Assembly: GCA_046331225.1 (NCBI GenBank)
Contig: JAXLRF010000014.1
Location: forward strand, 41,078 to 105,077
Length of the DNA: 64,000 bases
DNA from: VFMC01 sp046331225
Lineage (GTDB): Bacteria; Actinomycetota; Acidimicrobiia; Acidimicrobiales; Ilumatobacteraceae
Reading direction: 5' to 3'
Below the pieces are notes generated by a model that worked only from the letters and a program-made list of their open reading frames with translations, was not told the origin of the DNA and ran no database searches. A program made the position numbers and the translations under genes. Each line of letters starts with the position of its first letter. The first letter of the stretch is position 1. Of this stretch, positions 24,955-33,541 are shown in pieces.

Positions 24955-27357
24955 ATGTCGAACAGCATCAGCTTCACCGCTGCAGGCATCGACGTGAACT
25001 CGATCGTGAGCGGCTTCATGGCCGTCGATCGACAGCCGGTCGACCGGTTGAAGACGCGCCAGGCCACCGTCAAGCTGCAGAGCGACGCCGTCTCGCGTCT
25101 GAAGACCGGCTTCGAGTCGCTCCGCAGTGCCGCCAACACCCTCCTCAGCGGAGGTGTGAGCAAGTTCTCCTCGACCGTGTCCAATTCGAGCGTCGTCTCG
25201 GCCACCCTCGGCACGACCGCGTCGGCAGGGTCGCTCAGCTTCACCGTCGATCGGTTGGCGCGCGCCAACGGGATGCGCAGCGCCGCGACGGTGGCCGACA
25301 GCACCTCGGTCGCGACGACCGCCGCGTCGTTCGCGATCTCGACGACCACCACCAAGCTCGGCCTCGGTGCCGCCTCGGTGGGTGCCGGCGTCACCGCCGG
25401 CAAGTACACCGTGACCGTCACCCAGGCGACCGTCGGCGCGGTGAAGGCCGGCTCGAGCGCGCCGGCCGCTTCGACCACCATCACCGCCGGCGTCAACGAC
25501 ACCCTCGACGTGATGGTCGACGGCGTCGCGAAGACGCTCACGCTCGCCGCGGGCACCTACAACGCCGCATCGCTCTCGACCGCCGTGCAGACCGCCGCCA
25601 CCGCGGCGGGCGCCGCGGTCACCTCGTCGCTCGACGGCACCGGCCGTCTGCGCCTCACCACCACCCACGAGGGCTCGGCCGCCACCATCCAGGTGACCGG
25701 CGGCTCGGCGCTCGGCGCGCTCGGCTTCACCACCGACGCCACCGCGATCGCCGGCACCGACGGAGCCGTGAAGATCGGCGACAACACCGCCGTGACCGTC
25801 ACCTCGGCCGGCACCGGCGCCTCGCCGATCGCGGTCGGCACGGGCACCGGCGACCTCACCTTCGACGTCACGGGCGGTCTGCGCACCGGCAGCGGCACCG
25901 TCGCGGTCGTGTCGACCGGCGACCGCAGCCTGGGCGCGGTCGCCACCGCGATCAACGCCGCCAACATCGGTGCCACCGCCGCAGCGGTCAAGGTGTCCGA
26001 CGGCAACTGGCTGCTGCAGGTCAACTCGAAGAGCACCGGTGTGAACGGTTCGCTCGCGCTCGACGACGCCGTGTTCGCCGGCCTCGGTGGCCTCGTCGAG
26101 ACCTCGGCCGCACAGGACGCGAAGATCACCGTCGGCTCGGGACCGGGTGCCTACTCGGTGACGTCGTCCACCAACGTCTTCAGCGACGTGATGCCCGGCG
26201 TCACGCTCACCGCCCTCGCCGAGTCGGCCACCCCGGTCACCGTCAGCGTCGGGCTCAACGAGAGCTCGACCGCGGATGCGATCAGCAGCCTCGTCGACTC
26301 GGTGAACAGCGTGCTCGCGAGCCTCGCCCTGCAGACGAGCTACGACGCCGCGAAGAAGACCTCGTCGCCGCTCACCGGCGACGCCGGCATCCGCCGCCTC
26401 GCCACCCAGGTGCGCGCCGCCGTCACCGACCTGGTCGGCAACGCGACCACCTCGCTCGGCACCTCGATCGGCATCGACGCCCAGAAGGACGGCACGCTCA
26501 AGTTCGACCGCGCCAAGTTCACCGCCGCCCTCGCCGCCGACCCGGCCGCGATCGAGCGCTTCTTCGCCCGCGGCGGCAGCTCGACGAACGGCGTGAGCTT
26601 CGCCGCCGCCACCGAGAAGACCGCCGCCGGCACCTACGACGTCGAGGTCACCCAGGCCGCGACCCGCGGCACCACCGGCGTGATCCTCGCCGGCGGCTCG
26701 GTCGCCGGCCAGCGCATCGGTGTGCGCGTCGGTTCGGTCACCGCCACCTACGACGCCGCCCCGGGTGCCACCGCCGCCGACATCGTCGCCGGCCTCAACA
26801 CCGCGATGGCCACCGCCGGCCTGAAGGTCAACGCCGAGGAGAGCGGTGGCGGCGTGAAGCTCACCGCGGTCGCCTACGGCGGCGCCGGTGCGTTCGAGAC
26901 CAACCTCGACATGACCGGCGCCGGCTCGTGGTCGACCACCACCGGCACCGACGTCGTCGGCACGATCGACGGCAAGACGGCGATCGGCGTCGGCAACCGG
27001 CTCCGCCTGCTCGAGACCGACGCCTCGCCCGCCAAGGGCCTCGAGATCGACGTCGCCGAGGGGCAGAGCGGCACGCTCGGCCCGATCACCTACTCGCCCG
27101 GTGTCGCCGCCCGGCTGGTCAACCTGGTCACCACGGCCGTGTCGGACGGTGGCTCGCTCGGCGCGTCGGCCAAGACCTACGAGAGCCGCTACAACGCGTT
27201 CAACGACCAGATCAGCAAGTACGAGGACCGCCTCACCGCCAAGGAGGCGTCGTACAAGCGGCAGTGGACCCAGGTCCAGACGCTCCTCAACTCGCTGCAG
27301 TCGCAGCAGAGCTGGCTCACCAGCCAGATCTCGAGCCTGTCCGGCAGCAACGGCTGA
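24955..27357 (+). CDS. fliD: Flagellar hook-associated protein 2 (filament cap)
   Basis: FliD caps the filament and guides flagellin assembly. The N-terminus SISFTAAGIDVNSIVSGFMA and the C-terminal coil (SRYNAFNDQISKYEDRL, LLNSLQSQQSWLTSQ) are typical. At 800 residues it is much longer than the usual 450-650; the extra mass comes from repeated beta-rich hook-IN-like modules (e.g. GKYTVTVTQATVG near residue 145 and GTYDVEVTQAATRG near residue 560). Start follows AGGAGACCGAC. First gene after the fliC terminator. Confidence 0.95.
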   Translation: MSNSISFTAAGIDVNSIVSGFMAVDRQPVDRLKTRQATVKLQSDAVSRLKTGFESLRSAANTLLSGGVSKFSSTVSNSSVVSATLGTTASAGSLSFTVDRLARANGMRSAATVADSTSVATTAASFAISTTTTKLGLGAASVGAGVTAGKYTVTVTQATVGAVKAGSSAPAASTTITAGVNDTLDVMVDGVAKTLTLAAGTYNAASLSTAVQTAATAAGAAVTSSLDGTGRLRLTTTHEGSAATIQVTGGSALGALGFTTDATAIAGTDGAVKIGDNTAVTVTSAGTGASPIAVGTGTGDLTFDVTGGLRTGSGTVAVVSTGDRSLGAVATAINAANIGATAAAVKVSDGNWLLQVNSKSTGVNGSLALDDAVFAGLGGLVETSAAQDAKITVGSGPGAYSVTSSTNVFSDVMPGVTLTALAESATPVTVSVGLNESSTADAISSLVDSVNSVLASLALQTSYDAAKKTSSPLTGDAGIRRLATQVRAAVTDLVGNATTSLGTSIGIDAQKDGTLKFDRAKFTAALAADPAAIERFFARGGSSTNGVSFAAATEKTAAGTYDVEVTQAATRGTTGVILAGGSVAGQRIGVRVGSVTATYDAAPGATAADIVAGLNTAMATAGLKVNAEESGGGVKLTAVAYGGAGAFETNLDMTGAGSWSTTTGTDVVGTIDGKTAIGVGNRLRLLETDASPAKGLEIDVAEGQSGTLGPITYSPGVAARLVNLVTTAVSDGGSLGASAKTYESRYNAFNDQISKYEDRLTAKEASYKRQWTQVQTLLNSLQSQQSWLTSQISSLSGSNG

Positions 27358-27463
27358 CGCCGGACCCCGGCACGCCACCTCCGGCGCCGGACGGTCGTGA
27401 TCGACCGGTCCGTCGGCGGCCCCTCATCCCCAGTCCACCTCGACGAACCACGGAAGGTCAGTC

Positions 27464-27949
27464 ATGTCACCACAGTCGCTCCGACACCGATTCAGCACCG
27501 ATGCACTCGAGACGGCATCGCCCGCGCGGATCGTCGTCATGGCCTACGAACGCCTCGACCGCGACCTCGCCGGCGCGCTCGTCGCGCTCGAGTCGAAAGA
27601 CGTCCAGCGCTCGCACGAGTTGCTCTGCCATGCGCAGGATCTGGTCAACGAGCTGTTGTGCATGCTCGACCTCGACGTGTGGGAGCACGCCGGCAAGCTC
27701 GCATCGATCTACCGCTACGTGATCGAACTGCTGGTGCAGGCCAACGTGCGCAAGAGCACCAAGGAGGCGAGCGAGGCGCGCACCCTGCTCGCCGGCCTGG
27801 GTGACGCCTTCCGCCAGGCCGCTGCCGGTCCGGCTGCCGTTGCGCCGGCGCTCGCCGTCACCCCGACCGCGCCGGCCGCGTCGACGGCGGCCCCCAGCCC
27901 GTTCGCCGCCGTGGGCGGTGCCCGACAGAGCTTCTCGGCGACGGCCTGA
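27464..27949 (+). CDS. fliS: Flagellin chaperone FliS
   Basis: FliS binds the flagellin C-terminus and prevents early polymerisation. The 161-residue protein has DALETASPARIVVMAYERLDR then helices around LLCHAQDLVNELLCML and YRYVIELLVQANVRKS. About 30 C-terminal residues form an Ala/Pro-rich tail not needed in the family. It shares one base with the next gene (TGATG). Confidence 0.92.
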   Translation: MSPQSLRHRFSTDALETASPARIVVMAYERLDRDLAGALVALESKDVQRSHELLCHAQDLVNELLCMLDLDVWEHAGKLASIYRYVIELLVQANVRKSTKEASEARTLLAGLGDAFRQAAAGPAAVAPALAVTPTAPAASTAAPSPFAAVGGARQSFSATA

Positions 27950-28302
27950 TGGTCCGGCCGCCCGACGAAGCCGCGCAGGCCGAGGCCGCAGCGCTCGAGG
28001 TCTGGAACGACCTGCTGCGCGGCTACGCGGAGTCGGTCGAGCAGCAGCGCTCGTACCTGCTGTCGCTCGGCTCGCTCGACCAGGTGGACGAGGCCGCGCT
28101 GGTGCCGCCGTCGTTCGAGCTGCCCGGTGACGTGCCGCCGATGCCGGCCAGCCTCGAGCCGTGGGCGATGTCGCTGCTCACCGAGACCGCAGGGCTCACC
28201 GAGATCGCGCATCAGATCCTGAGCGATCGGCCACCGGTCAACCGGCCCCCGTCGCGGTTCGCCGCAGCCGCCGGCGGCTCGGTGCTCGACCAGAAGATCT
28301 GA
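27949..28302 (+). CDS. Small protein of unknown function after fliS
   Basis: The 117-residue product is not one I recognise. It is acidic and largely helical at the start (AEAAALEVWNDLLRGYAESV) with a Pro-rich middle and a C-terminal LLTETAGLTEIAHQIL helix. Position straight after fliS, with a one-base overlap, is where fliT-type export chaperones lie in other bacteria, so a chaperone role is a reasonable guess without sequence proof. Confidence 0.75.
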   Translation: MVRPPDEAAQAEAAALEVWNDLLRGYAESVEQQRSYLLSLGSLDQVDEAALVPPSFELPGDVPPMPASLEPWAMSLLTETAGLTEIAHQILSDRPPVNRPPSRFAAAAGGSVLDQKI

Positions 28303-28309
28303 GGCCGCC

Positions 28310-28759
28310 GTGATCGCCGCCGATGCGCTCTCGCTGCTGCTGGGAGCCGGGGTCGTCGTCCTCGTCGTCAGCACCGTCGTGATGGCCGCGGGCTACACCA
28401 CCACGCGCCCCGGCCGCCGCCGTACGCGCCGCGGTCGCCGCGGCCATCCGCTCACCCCGTCGGCCGCGCAGACCCTCGAGGTCGCTCGTGCCCGTGCCGC
28501 GCTGCACCAGGCCGACCAACGCCGCCAGATCCCCGCGGCCACCGCCGCGACCTCCCCGTCGACGACTGCCGCGCGGCCGCTCCCCACTGGACAGATCATC
28601 GACATCTCGGACGGTCGTCGTCAGGGTCGGACCATGTCGGTCGAGTACGCGCAAGCGATCGCCGAACACGTCGCCGAGAACGACCCACACCGAGTCGCGG
28701 AGGTCATCAACCAGTGGATCAGAGCAGATTCGACGGACCCGCTCGATCTGTTCCGCTGA
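28310..28759 (+). CDS. Small membrane protein with FliF-type FliG-binding tail
   Basis: The 149-residue product (GTG start) has one membrane span at residues 7-27, then a very basic stretch (about 31-47) that should lie in the cytoplasm, a low-complexity linker, and a tail ENDPHRVAEVINQWIRAD (residues 123-140). That tail matches the FliF C-terminal motif that binds FliG: FliF here reads DRKPQEVANVLRAWLAEQ with identical spacing from Pro to Trp, and NDP..VA.VI.QW is close to the enterobacterial FliF end. It is not FliF (no ring domains). It overlaps fliH by 46 bases. Confidence 0.85.
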   Translation: MIAADALSLLLGAGVVVLVVSTVVMAAGYTTTRPGRRRTRRGRRGHPLTPSAAQTLEVARARAALHQADQRRQIPAATAATSPSTTAARPLPTGQIIDISDGRRQGRTMSVEYAQAIAEHVAENDPHRVAEVINQWIRADSTDPLDLFR

Positions 28760-29373
28760 ACACCCGACCCCGGTCGCAGGCCACCGCCCCGGCGCTGCGT
28801 CCGGTGCGGTTCTCGCCGCCCAAGCTGAACGTCCTCGACGAACAGCTCGCCGCCCGCAACGCGCCCGATCCGCTCGCGCTCGCCGCAGCACGCGAGGAGG
28901 GACGCCGCGAGGCCGAAGCCGTGCTCGCCGCACATGTGGCCGCCCACCGGCGCGCCACCGACGACCTGCAGCGCGCCACCTCGGTGTTCGCCAACGCGCT
29001 CGACCAGATCGAGCACGTCGACCTCGGCACCCTCCACGACTTCCAGCAGCAGGTGCTGTCGCTCGCGCTGCAGCTCGCCGAGGAGATCGTCGGTCGCGAG
29101 CTGCAGGCCGTCGACGACGTGGTGCTCGCCGCGGTCGAACGCTCGCTCAGCCTCGTGCCCGACCGCGGAGACGTCGTGCTGCGCGTGCACCCCGACGACC
29201 TCTCGGTGGTGCTCGACGCCACCGGCTCGATGGGACACCGCGGGGGCGAGGTGCAGATCGTCCCCGACGCCTCGATCGGCCGAGGCGGTTGCGTCGCCGT
29301 GTGCGGCGCACTGCAGGTCGACGCACAGTTGCCCGCGGCCTTCGCACGGCTACGCGACGCGTTCGCATCGTGA
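28714..29373 (+). CDS. fliH: Flagellar export ATPase regulator FliH
   Basis: FliH binds and restrains the FliI ATPase. The 219-residue protein has an N-terminal variable part, a helical middle (LAAAREEGRREAEAVLAAHV, DFQQQVLSLALQLAEEIVG) and a C-terminal V-ATPase-E-like domain (VVLRVHPDDLSVVL, VQIVPDASIGRGGCV). GTG 28714 lies 10 bases behind GGAGG inside the upstream gene; a shorter GTG start near 28806 is possible. fliH is normally next to fliI; here it is about 4 kb away. Confidence 0.85.
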   Translation: MDQSRFDGPARSVPLNTRPRSQATAPALRPVRFSPPKLNVLDEQLAARNAPDPLALAAAREEGRREAEAVLAAHVAAHRRATDDLQRATSVFANALDQIEHVDLGTLHDFQQQVLSLALQLAEEIVGRELQAVDDVVLAAVERSLSLVPDRGDVVLRVHPDDLSVVLDATGSMGHRGGEVQIVPDASIGRGGCVAVCGALQVDAQLPAAFARLRDAFAS

Positions 29374-29416
29374 CGTGTCTCACAGGATTCTTGACGGAAA
29401 CTTCGGACAACGCTCC

Positions 29417-29444
29417 TTGCAATCCGGGGCCGACCCACACAGTC
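29417..29444 (+). promoter_or_regulatory. Putative flagellar-class promoter of flgB operon
   Basis: TTGCAA, 16-base spacer, ACAGTC (29439-29444), 33 bases before flgB ATG. One of nine such boxes. Confidence 0.5.
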
Positions 29445-29476
29445 AGGGTCGTGAGGACGGACCGGAGCAGCACCCG

Positions 29477-29842
29477 ATGAGCGTGATGAGCGTGACGGGC
29501 ATCTCCGACGGGACCACACAGGCGCTGCACCTGGCGATCAACGGTCTCGACGCCCGCCAACAGGCCATCACGGCGAACGTCACCAACCTCGAGACGGCGG
29601 GCTACCGCGCTCGGTCGGTGAACTTCGAGGACAGCCTGCGCGAGGCGCTGAACGACGGCGATCCGAACGGCATGGACATCTCGGTCACGGAGTCGCTGGC
29701 GGCCACCCGCTCGAACGGGAACAACGTCAACATCGACTTCGAGCTCCTCGCCGAGAAGGAGAACGTGCTGCGCCAACGACTCGTGGTGCAAGCACTCAAC
29801 GCGAAGTACTCGCTCTTGCGAACAGCGATCACCGGTCAGTGA
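29477..29842 (+). CDS. flgB: Flagellar basal-body rod protein FlgB
   Basis: Proximal rod subunit, 121 residues. The rod/hook signature ITANVTNLETAGYRARSVNF is at residues ~34-53, where ANN.ANV.T.GYK is usual, and the C-terminal helix QRLVVQALNAKYSLLRTAI is typical. I chose ATG 29477 because the longer frame overlaps fliH. First gene of the flgB-flgC-fliE-fliF-fliG unit. Confidence 0.93.
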   Translation: MSVMSVTGISDGTTQALHLAINGLDARQQAITANVTNLETAGYRARSVNFEDSLREALNDGDPNGMDISVTESLAATRSNGNNVNIDFELLAEKENVLRQRLVVQALNAKYSLLRTAITGQ

Positions 29843-29931
29843 CCGGTCGGGCCACGGATGGCCGACCAACCGAACATCCCGCCCCCGCCCGCCACCCGCC
29901 CACCTGATCACCGTCGCAAGGAGGAAACCCC

Positions 29932-30339
29932 ATGAGCGAGATCTTCAAGATCCTCGACGTCGCCCAGTCCGGCATGGGTGCCTACAAGACCTGGCTCAAC
30001 GCCGTCGCCGACAACGTCGCGAACATGAACAACGTGGTGAGCACCGATCAGGCCGCCTACCAGGAGCGGTTCGTGATCGTCGAACCCAAGGTCGGCGCCG
30101 ACAGCCTGGGCGACGGCGTGGTCGTCGCAGGCGTCGACTTCGGTGACCCGAACGGGATCATCAGCTACGAACCCAACCACCCGCTCGCCGACGACCAGGG
30201 CATGGTGCGCCGGTCGGCGGTGTCGCTCACCGACCAGATGGTGTACATGCAGCTCGCCCAGCGCGGCTATCAGGCCAACGTGCGGTCGTTCGAGGCCGCG
30301 AAAGAGGCCTACGAGACGATCCTGACGATCGGGAAGTGA
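29932..30339 (+). CDS. flgC: Flagellar basal-body rod protein FlgC
   Basis: Rod subunit, 135 residues. N-terminal DVAQSGMGAYKTWLNAVADN then VANMNNVVSTDQAAYQ, and C-terminal QLAQRGYQANVRSFEAAKEA are family features. Good ribosome-binding site AAGGAGG before the ATG. GTG of fliE overlaps its stop. Confidence 0.95.
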   Translation: MSEIFKILDVAQSGMGAYKTWLNAVADNVANMNNVVSTDQAAYQERFVIVEPKVGADSLGDGVVVAGVDFGDPNGIISYEPNHPLADDQGMVRRSAVSLTDQMVYMQLAQRGYQANVRSFEAAKEAYETILTIGK

Positions 30340-30656
30340 TCACGATGGCCCTGCCGATCATGCCCATCTCACCGATCTCGGTCACGAATGCCATCCAGCC
30401 CGGCAATCGCACCGCCGCGGCCCCCAGCGCGGGTGGTGCCTCGTTCGGCGAGGTGCTCACCCAGCAGCTCGACAAGCTCTCGGCCACGCAGGCGCGTGCC
30501 GACGACCTGGCACTGAAGGCCGCCACCGGCGACCTGAAGTCGATCCAGGACTACACCATCGCCTCGACCGAGGCGCAGCTCCTCACCCAACTCACGGTGC
30601 AGATCCGGAACAAGGCCGTCGAGGCCTTCAACGACATCATGCGCATGCAGGTCTAA
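30336..30656 (+). CDS. fliE: Flagellar hook-basal body protein FliE
   Basis: FliE links the MS ring to the rod. The 106-residue product has the family C-terminal region: IQDYTIASTEAQLLTQLTVQ and EAFNDIMRMQV. Start is GTG 30336 overlapping flgC (GTGA) or ATG 30345. fliF follows with no gap (TAAATG). Confidence 0.93.
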   Translation: MITMALPIMPISPISVTNAIQPGNRTAAAPSAGGASFGEVLTQQLDKLSATQARADDLALKAATGDLKSIQDYTIASTEAQLLTQLTVQIRNKAVEAFNDIMRMQV

Positions 30657-32333
30657 ATGCCCACGACTGATCAACCCACCCCGCTCGTGCGAGCCAAGGA
30701 GCTCGCCGGCAAGCTCACGCCGATCCAGAAGATCACCATCGGCGCCGTGCTCCTCACCGTGATCGCCGGCACGCTCGTGCTGTCGCGCGGTGGCGGGTCG
30801 GTGCCGATGACAGCGCTCTACACCGACCTCAGCCCGTCCGACGCGGCCAGCGTCGTCGACTCGTTGTCGTCGCAAGGCGTCGCGTACGAGCTCGCCGATG
30901 CCGGCAAGACGGTGATGGTGCCGAAGGACCAGGTGTACGACCTGCGCGTGTCGCTCGCCGGCGAGGGCCTGCCCTCGTCGAACGAGGGCTACGCCCTGCT
31001 CGACAACCAGGGCATCACCACGTCGGAGTTCCGCCAGCGGGTCGACTACCAGCGCGCCCTCGAGGGCGAGCTGGCGAAGACGCTGTCGGCGCTCGACAGC
31101 GTGCAGAGCGCCTCGGTGCACCTGGCGCTGCCCGACGACTCGGTGTTCGTCGACGAACCCGCCACGCCCACCGCGTCGGTGCTCGTCGCGGCCAAGGGCG
31201 TGGGCGGCATCTCGGGTGACGAGGTCGACGCGATCGTGCACCTGGTCGCATCGGCCGTGAAGGACATGAAGCCCGAGGACGTCACCGTCATCGACTCGAA
31301 CGGCACCGTGCTCTCCGCCGGTGGTGACGGCAGCGGCAGCGTGAGCGGCAGCGGCAGCACCGAGCGCGCCAAGGTGACGAGCGAGTACGAGGCCAAGGTC
31401 ACCGCGCAGCTCGTCGCGATGCTGTCGACGGTGCTCGGCCCGAACAAGGCGGCGATCACGGTGAACGCGTCGCTCGATCTCGACTCGACCCAGTCGACGT
31501 CGGAGGACTACGGCAGCCTCGAGCCCGACGGGCAGGAAGAGCCGTACGTGCTGTCGAACTCGGCGAGCCGCGAGCAGTACGGCGGCAAGGCCGGCACCAA
31601 CGGCGAGCAGCAGGAGACCGGTGTGCTCGGTCCCGACGGCGCCCTCACCGCCGACGACATCACCGTCGACGACGGCACCACGGCCGCCGGCGAGAGCGAC
31701 ACCGACTACGTGAAGGAGCAGGCCGACACGGTCTACGGCATCGACCGCGTGGTCGAGCAGCGAACCGTCGTGCCCGGCACCGTCAACCAGATCAACGTGG
31801 CCGTCGCGCTCGACGAGGCCACCGTCACCGAGGACCAGCGCAAGACCGTCGAGGAGATGGTGAAGGCGGCCGTGGGTGCGAACGACGCACGTGGTGACAA
31901 CATCCAGGTGAAGTTGCTGCCGTTCGACACCAGCACCGCGACCGAGGCCGAGGACATGGCCAAGGCCGAGGCGGCCGCCGAGTCGAAGAGCCAGATGATG
32001 GGCATGATCCGCACGATCGCCGTGCTGTTCGTGATCCTCGTCGCCCTGTTCCTCGGATACAAGAGCGCCAAGAGCGCCCGCAAGGTCACGGTCGAGCCGA
32101 TCAACATCGGCGAGATCACCACCGGCCCGCGCCCGTCGCTCGGCCCCGGTTCGGCCGAGTCGCCCGAGGAAGCGCTCGAGACCGAGCTCATCCCGATCGC
32201 CATCCAGGCACCGCCCGACCGCGACGCGATCGTGATGAACGAGCTCACCCAGATGGCCGACCGCAAGCCGCAGGAGGTCGCGAACGTCCTGCGCGCCTGG
32301 CTGGCCGAGCAGAAGCAACCCGCCCGTCGATGA
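30657..32333 (+). CDS. fliF: Flagellar MS-ring protein FliF
   Basis: FliF forms the membrane ring of the basal body. The 558-residue protein has an N-terminal membrane span (about 22-42), ring-building domains with GEGLPSSNEGYALLD, LEGELAKTLSALDSV and VHLALPDDSVF, a Gly/Ser linker, a second span (IRTIAVLFVILVALFLGY, about 445-463), and the C-terminal FliG-binding motif with Pro538 and Trp548. Length is usual. A copy of that last motif sits on the small membrane protein at 28310. Confidence 0.97.
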   Translation: MPTTDQPTPLVRAKELAGKLTPIQKITIGAVLLTVIAGTLVLSRGGGSVPMTALYTDLSPSDAASVVDSLSSQGVAYELADAGKTVMVPKDQVYDLRVSLAGEGLPSSNEGYALLDNQGITTSEFRQRVDYQRALEGELAKTLSALDSVQSASVHLALPDDSVFVDEPATPTASVLVAAKGVGGISGDEVDAIVHLVASAVKDMKPEDVTVIDSNGTVLSAGGDGSGSVSGSGSTERAKVTSEYEAKVTAQLVAMLSTVLGPNKAAITVNASLDLDSTQSTSEDYGSLEPDGQEEPYVLSNSASREQYGGKAGTNGEQQETGVLGPDGALTADDITVDDGTTAAGESDTDYVKEQADTVYGIDRVVEQRTVVPGTVNQINVAVALDEATVTEDQRKTVEEMVKAAVGANDARGDNIQVKLLPFDTSTATEAEDMAKAEAAAESKSQMMGMIRTIAVLFVILVALFLGYKSAKSARKVTVEPINIGEITTGPRPSLGPGSAESPEEALETELIPIAIQAPPDRDAIVMNELTQMADRKPQEVANVLRAWLAEQKQPARR

Positions 32334-32371
32334 TCCCCACCCACCTGCCGACCCACCGCTGAGACCACACC

Positions 32372-33400
32372 ATGGACAACGCACCCGCCCTCCCACAGAG
32401 CGACCTCACCGGCGCGCAGAAGGCCGCGATCCTGCTCCTCAAGCTGGGGCAGGAGCACTCGTCGAAGGTCCTGAAGCTGCTCGGTGACAGCGAGGTCACC
32501 CAGATCACCGCCGAGATCGTCAAGGCGCAGACGATCAAGAAGGAGGACAGCGATCACACGCTGACCGAGTTCGCGGCGCTGGTGGTGGCCGGCGACCACC
32601 TGCAGAGCGGTGGCTTCCAGACGGCCCAGGAGTTGCTCGAGGCCTCGCTCGGCCCGCAGCGTGCGACCGAGATCATCGAGAACCTCCGCGAGACGATGGT
32701 GAAGGCGCCCTTCGAGTTCCTGAAGCACGCCGATCCCCGCCAGATCCTGAACTTCCTGTCGTCCGAGCACCCGCAGACCATCGCCCTCGTGCTCGCGCAC
32801 GTGAACCCCGACATCGCCTCGATGGTGGTGGGCGGCCTGCCCGAGGAGCTGCAGCGCGAGGTGTCGATCCGCATCGCGACCCTCGACCAGACCTCGCCCG
32901 AGGTGATCGCGCTGCTCGAGGCACAGCTCGAGAAGCGCCTCTCGTCGGTGGTGAAGAGCCAGACCAACCAGACCGCGGCCGACGGTGTGCAGACGCTGAT
33001 CGAGATCCTCAACCGCAGCGACCGCGCGACGGAGCGCTCGATCTTCGAAGGGCTCGAGCACCACAACGAGGAGCTGGCCGACGAAGTGCGCTCGCGCATG
33101 TTCGTGTTCGAGGACATCGTCACGCTCGACGACCGCGCGGTGCAGCTGGTGCTGCGCCAGGTCGACGCGAAGGAGCTGGCGACCGCCCTGAAGGGCGTGC
33201 GCGCCGAGGTGAAGCAGAAGATCATGCGCAACATGTCGGAACGTGCGGCGCAGAACCTCGACGAGGAGATCACGCTCCTCGGCGCCGTGAAGATGAAGAC
33301 CGTCGAGGAGGCACAGGGCGCGATCGTCCGTGTCATCCGAGCGCTCGAGGAGAGCGGCCAGGTCGTCGTCACCCGCGGCACCGACGAGTACGTCTCGTAA
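32372..33400 (+). CDS. fliG: Flagellar motor switch protein FliG
   Basis: Rotor protein that interacts with MotA. 342 residues: N-terminal FliF-binding domain (LTGAQKAAILLLKLGQEHSS), middle domain with EHPQTIALVLAHV, and C-terminal torque domain (MFVFEDIVTLDDRAVQLVLR) with the usual charged helix. A hairpin follows 9 bases after the stop. Confidence 0.97.
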   Translation: MDNAPALPQSDLTGAQKAAILLLKLGQEHSSKVLKLLGDSEVTQITAEIVKAQTIKKEDSDHTLTEFAALVVAGDHLQSGGFQTAQELLEASLGPQRATEIIENLRETMVKAPFEFLKHADPRQILNFLSSEHPQTIALVLAHVNPDIASMVVGGLPEELQREVSIRIATLDQTSPEVIALLEAQLEKRLSSVVKSQTNQTAADGVQTLIEILNRSDRATERSIFEGLEHHNEELADEVRSRMFVFEDIVTLDDRAVQLVLRQVDAKELATALKGVRAEVKQKIMRNMSERAAQNLDEEITLLGAVKMKTVEEAQGAIVRVIRALEESGQVVVTRGTDEYVS

Positions 33401-33408
33401 CCCACGAC

Positions 33409-33436
33409 GCACGGGTGACTTACGCGTCACCCGTGC
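33409..33436. terminator. Perfect hairpin between fliG and fliI
   Basis: GCACGGGTGAC and GTCACCCGTGC form a perfect 11-bp stem with loop TTACGC. There is no T-run; it could end the flgB-fliG transcript, act as a processing stem or be an operator for fliI. About 105 bases remain before fliI, holding CCGGACGATC at 33451-33460 and no ACAGTC box. Confidence 0.6.
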
Positions 33437-33541
33437 ACGTCCGGCGCACACCGGACGATCACCAACACAGAACATCGACGGCACAGGGACGCGCCGGCGA
33501 AGGAACCCACGGATCGGGGACCGACACGACTGGAGCATCCC

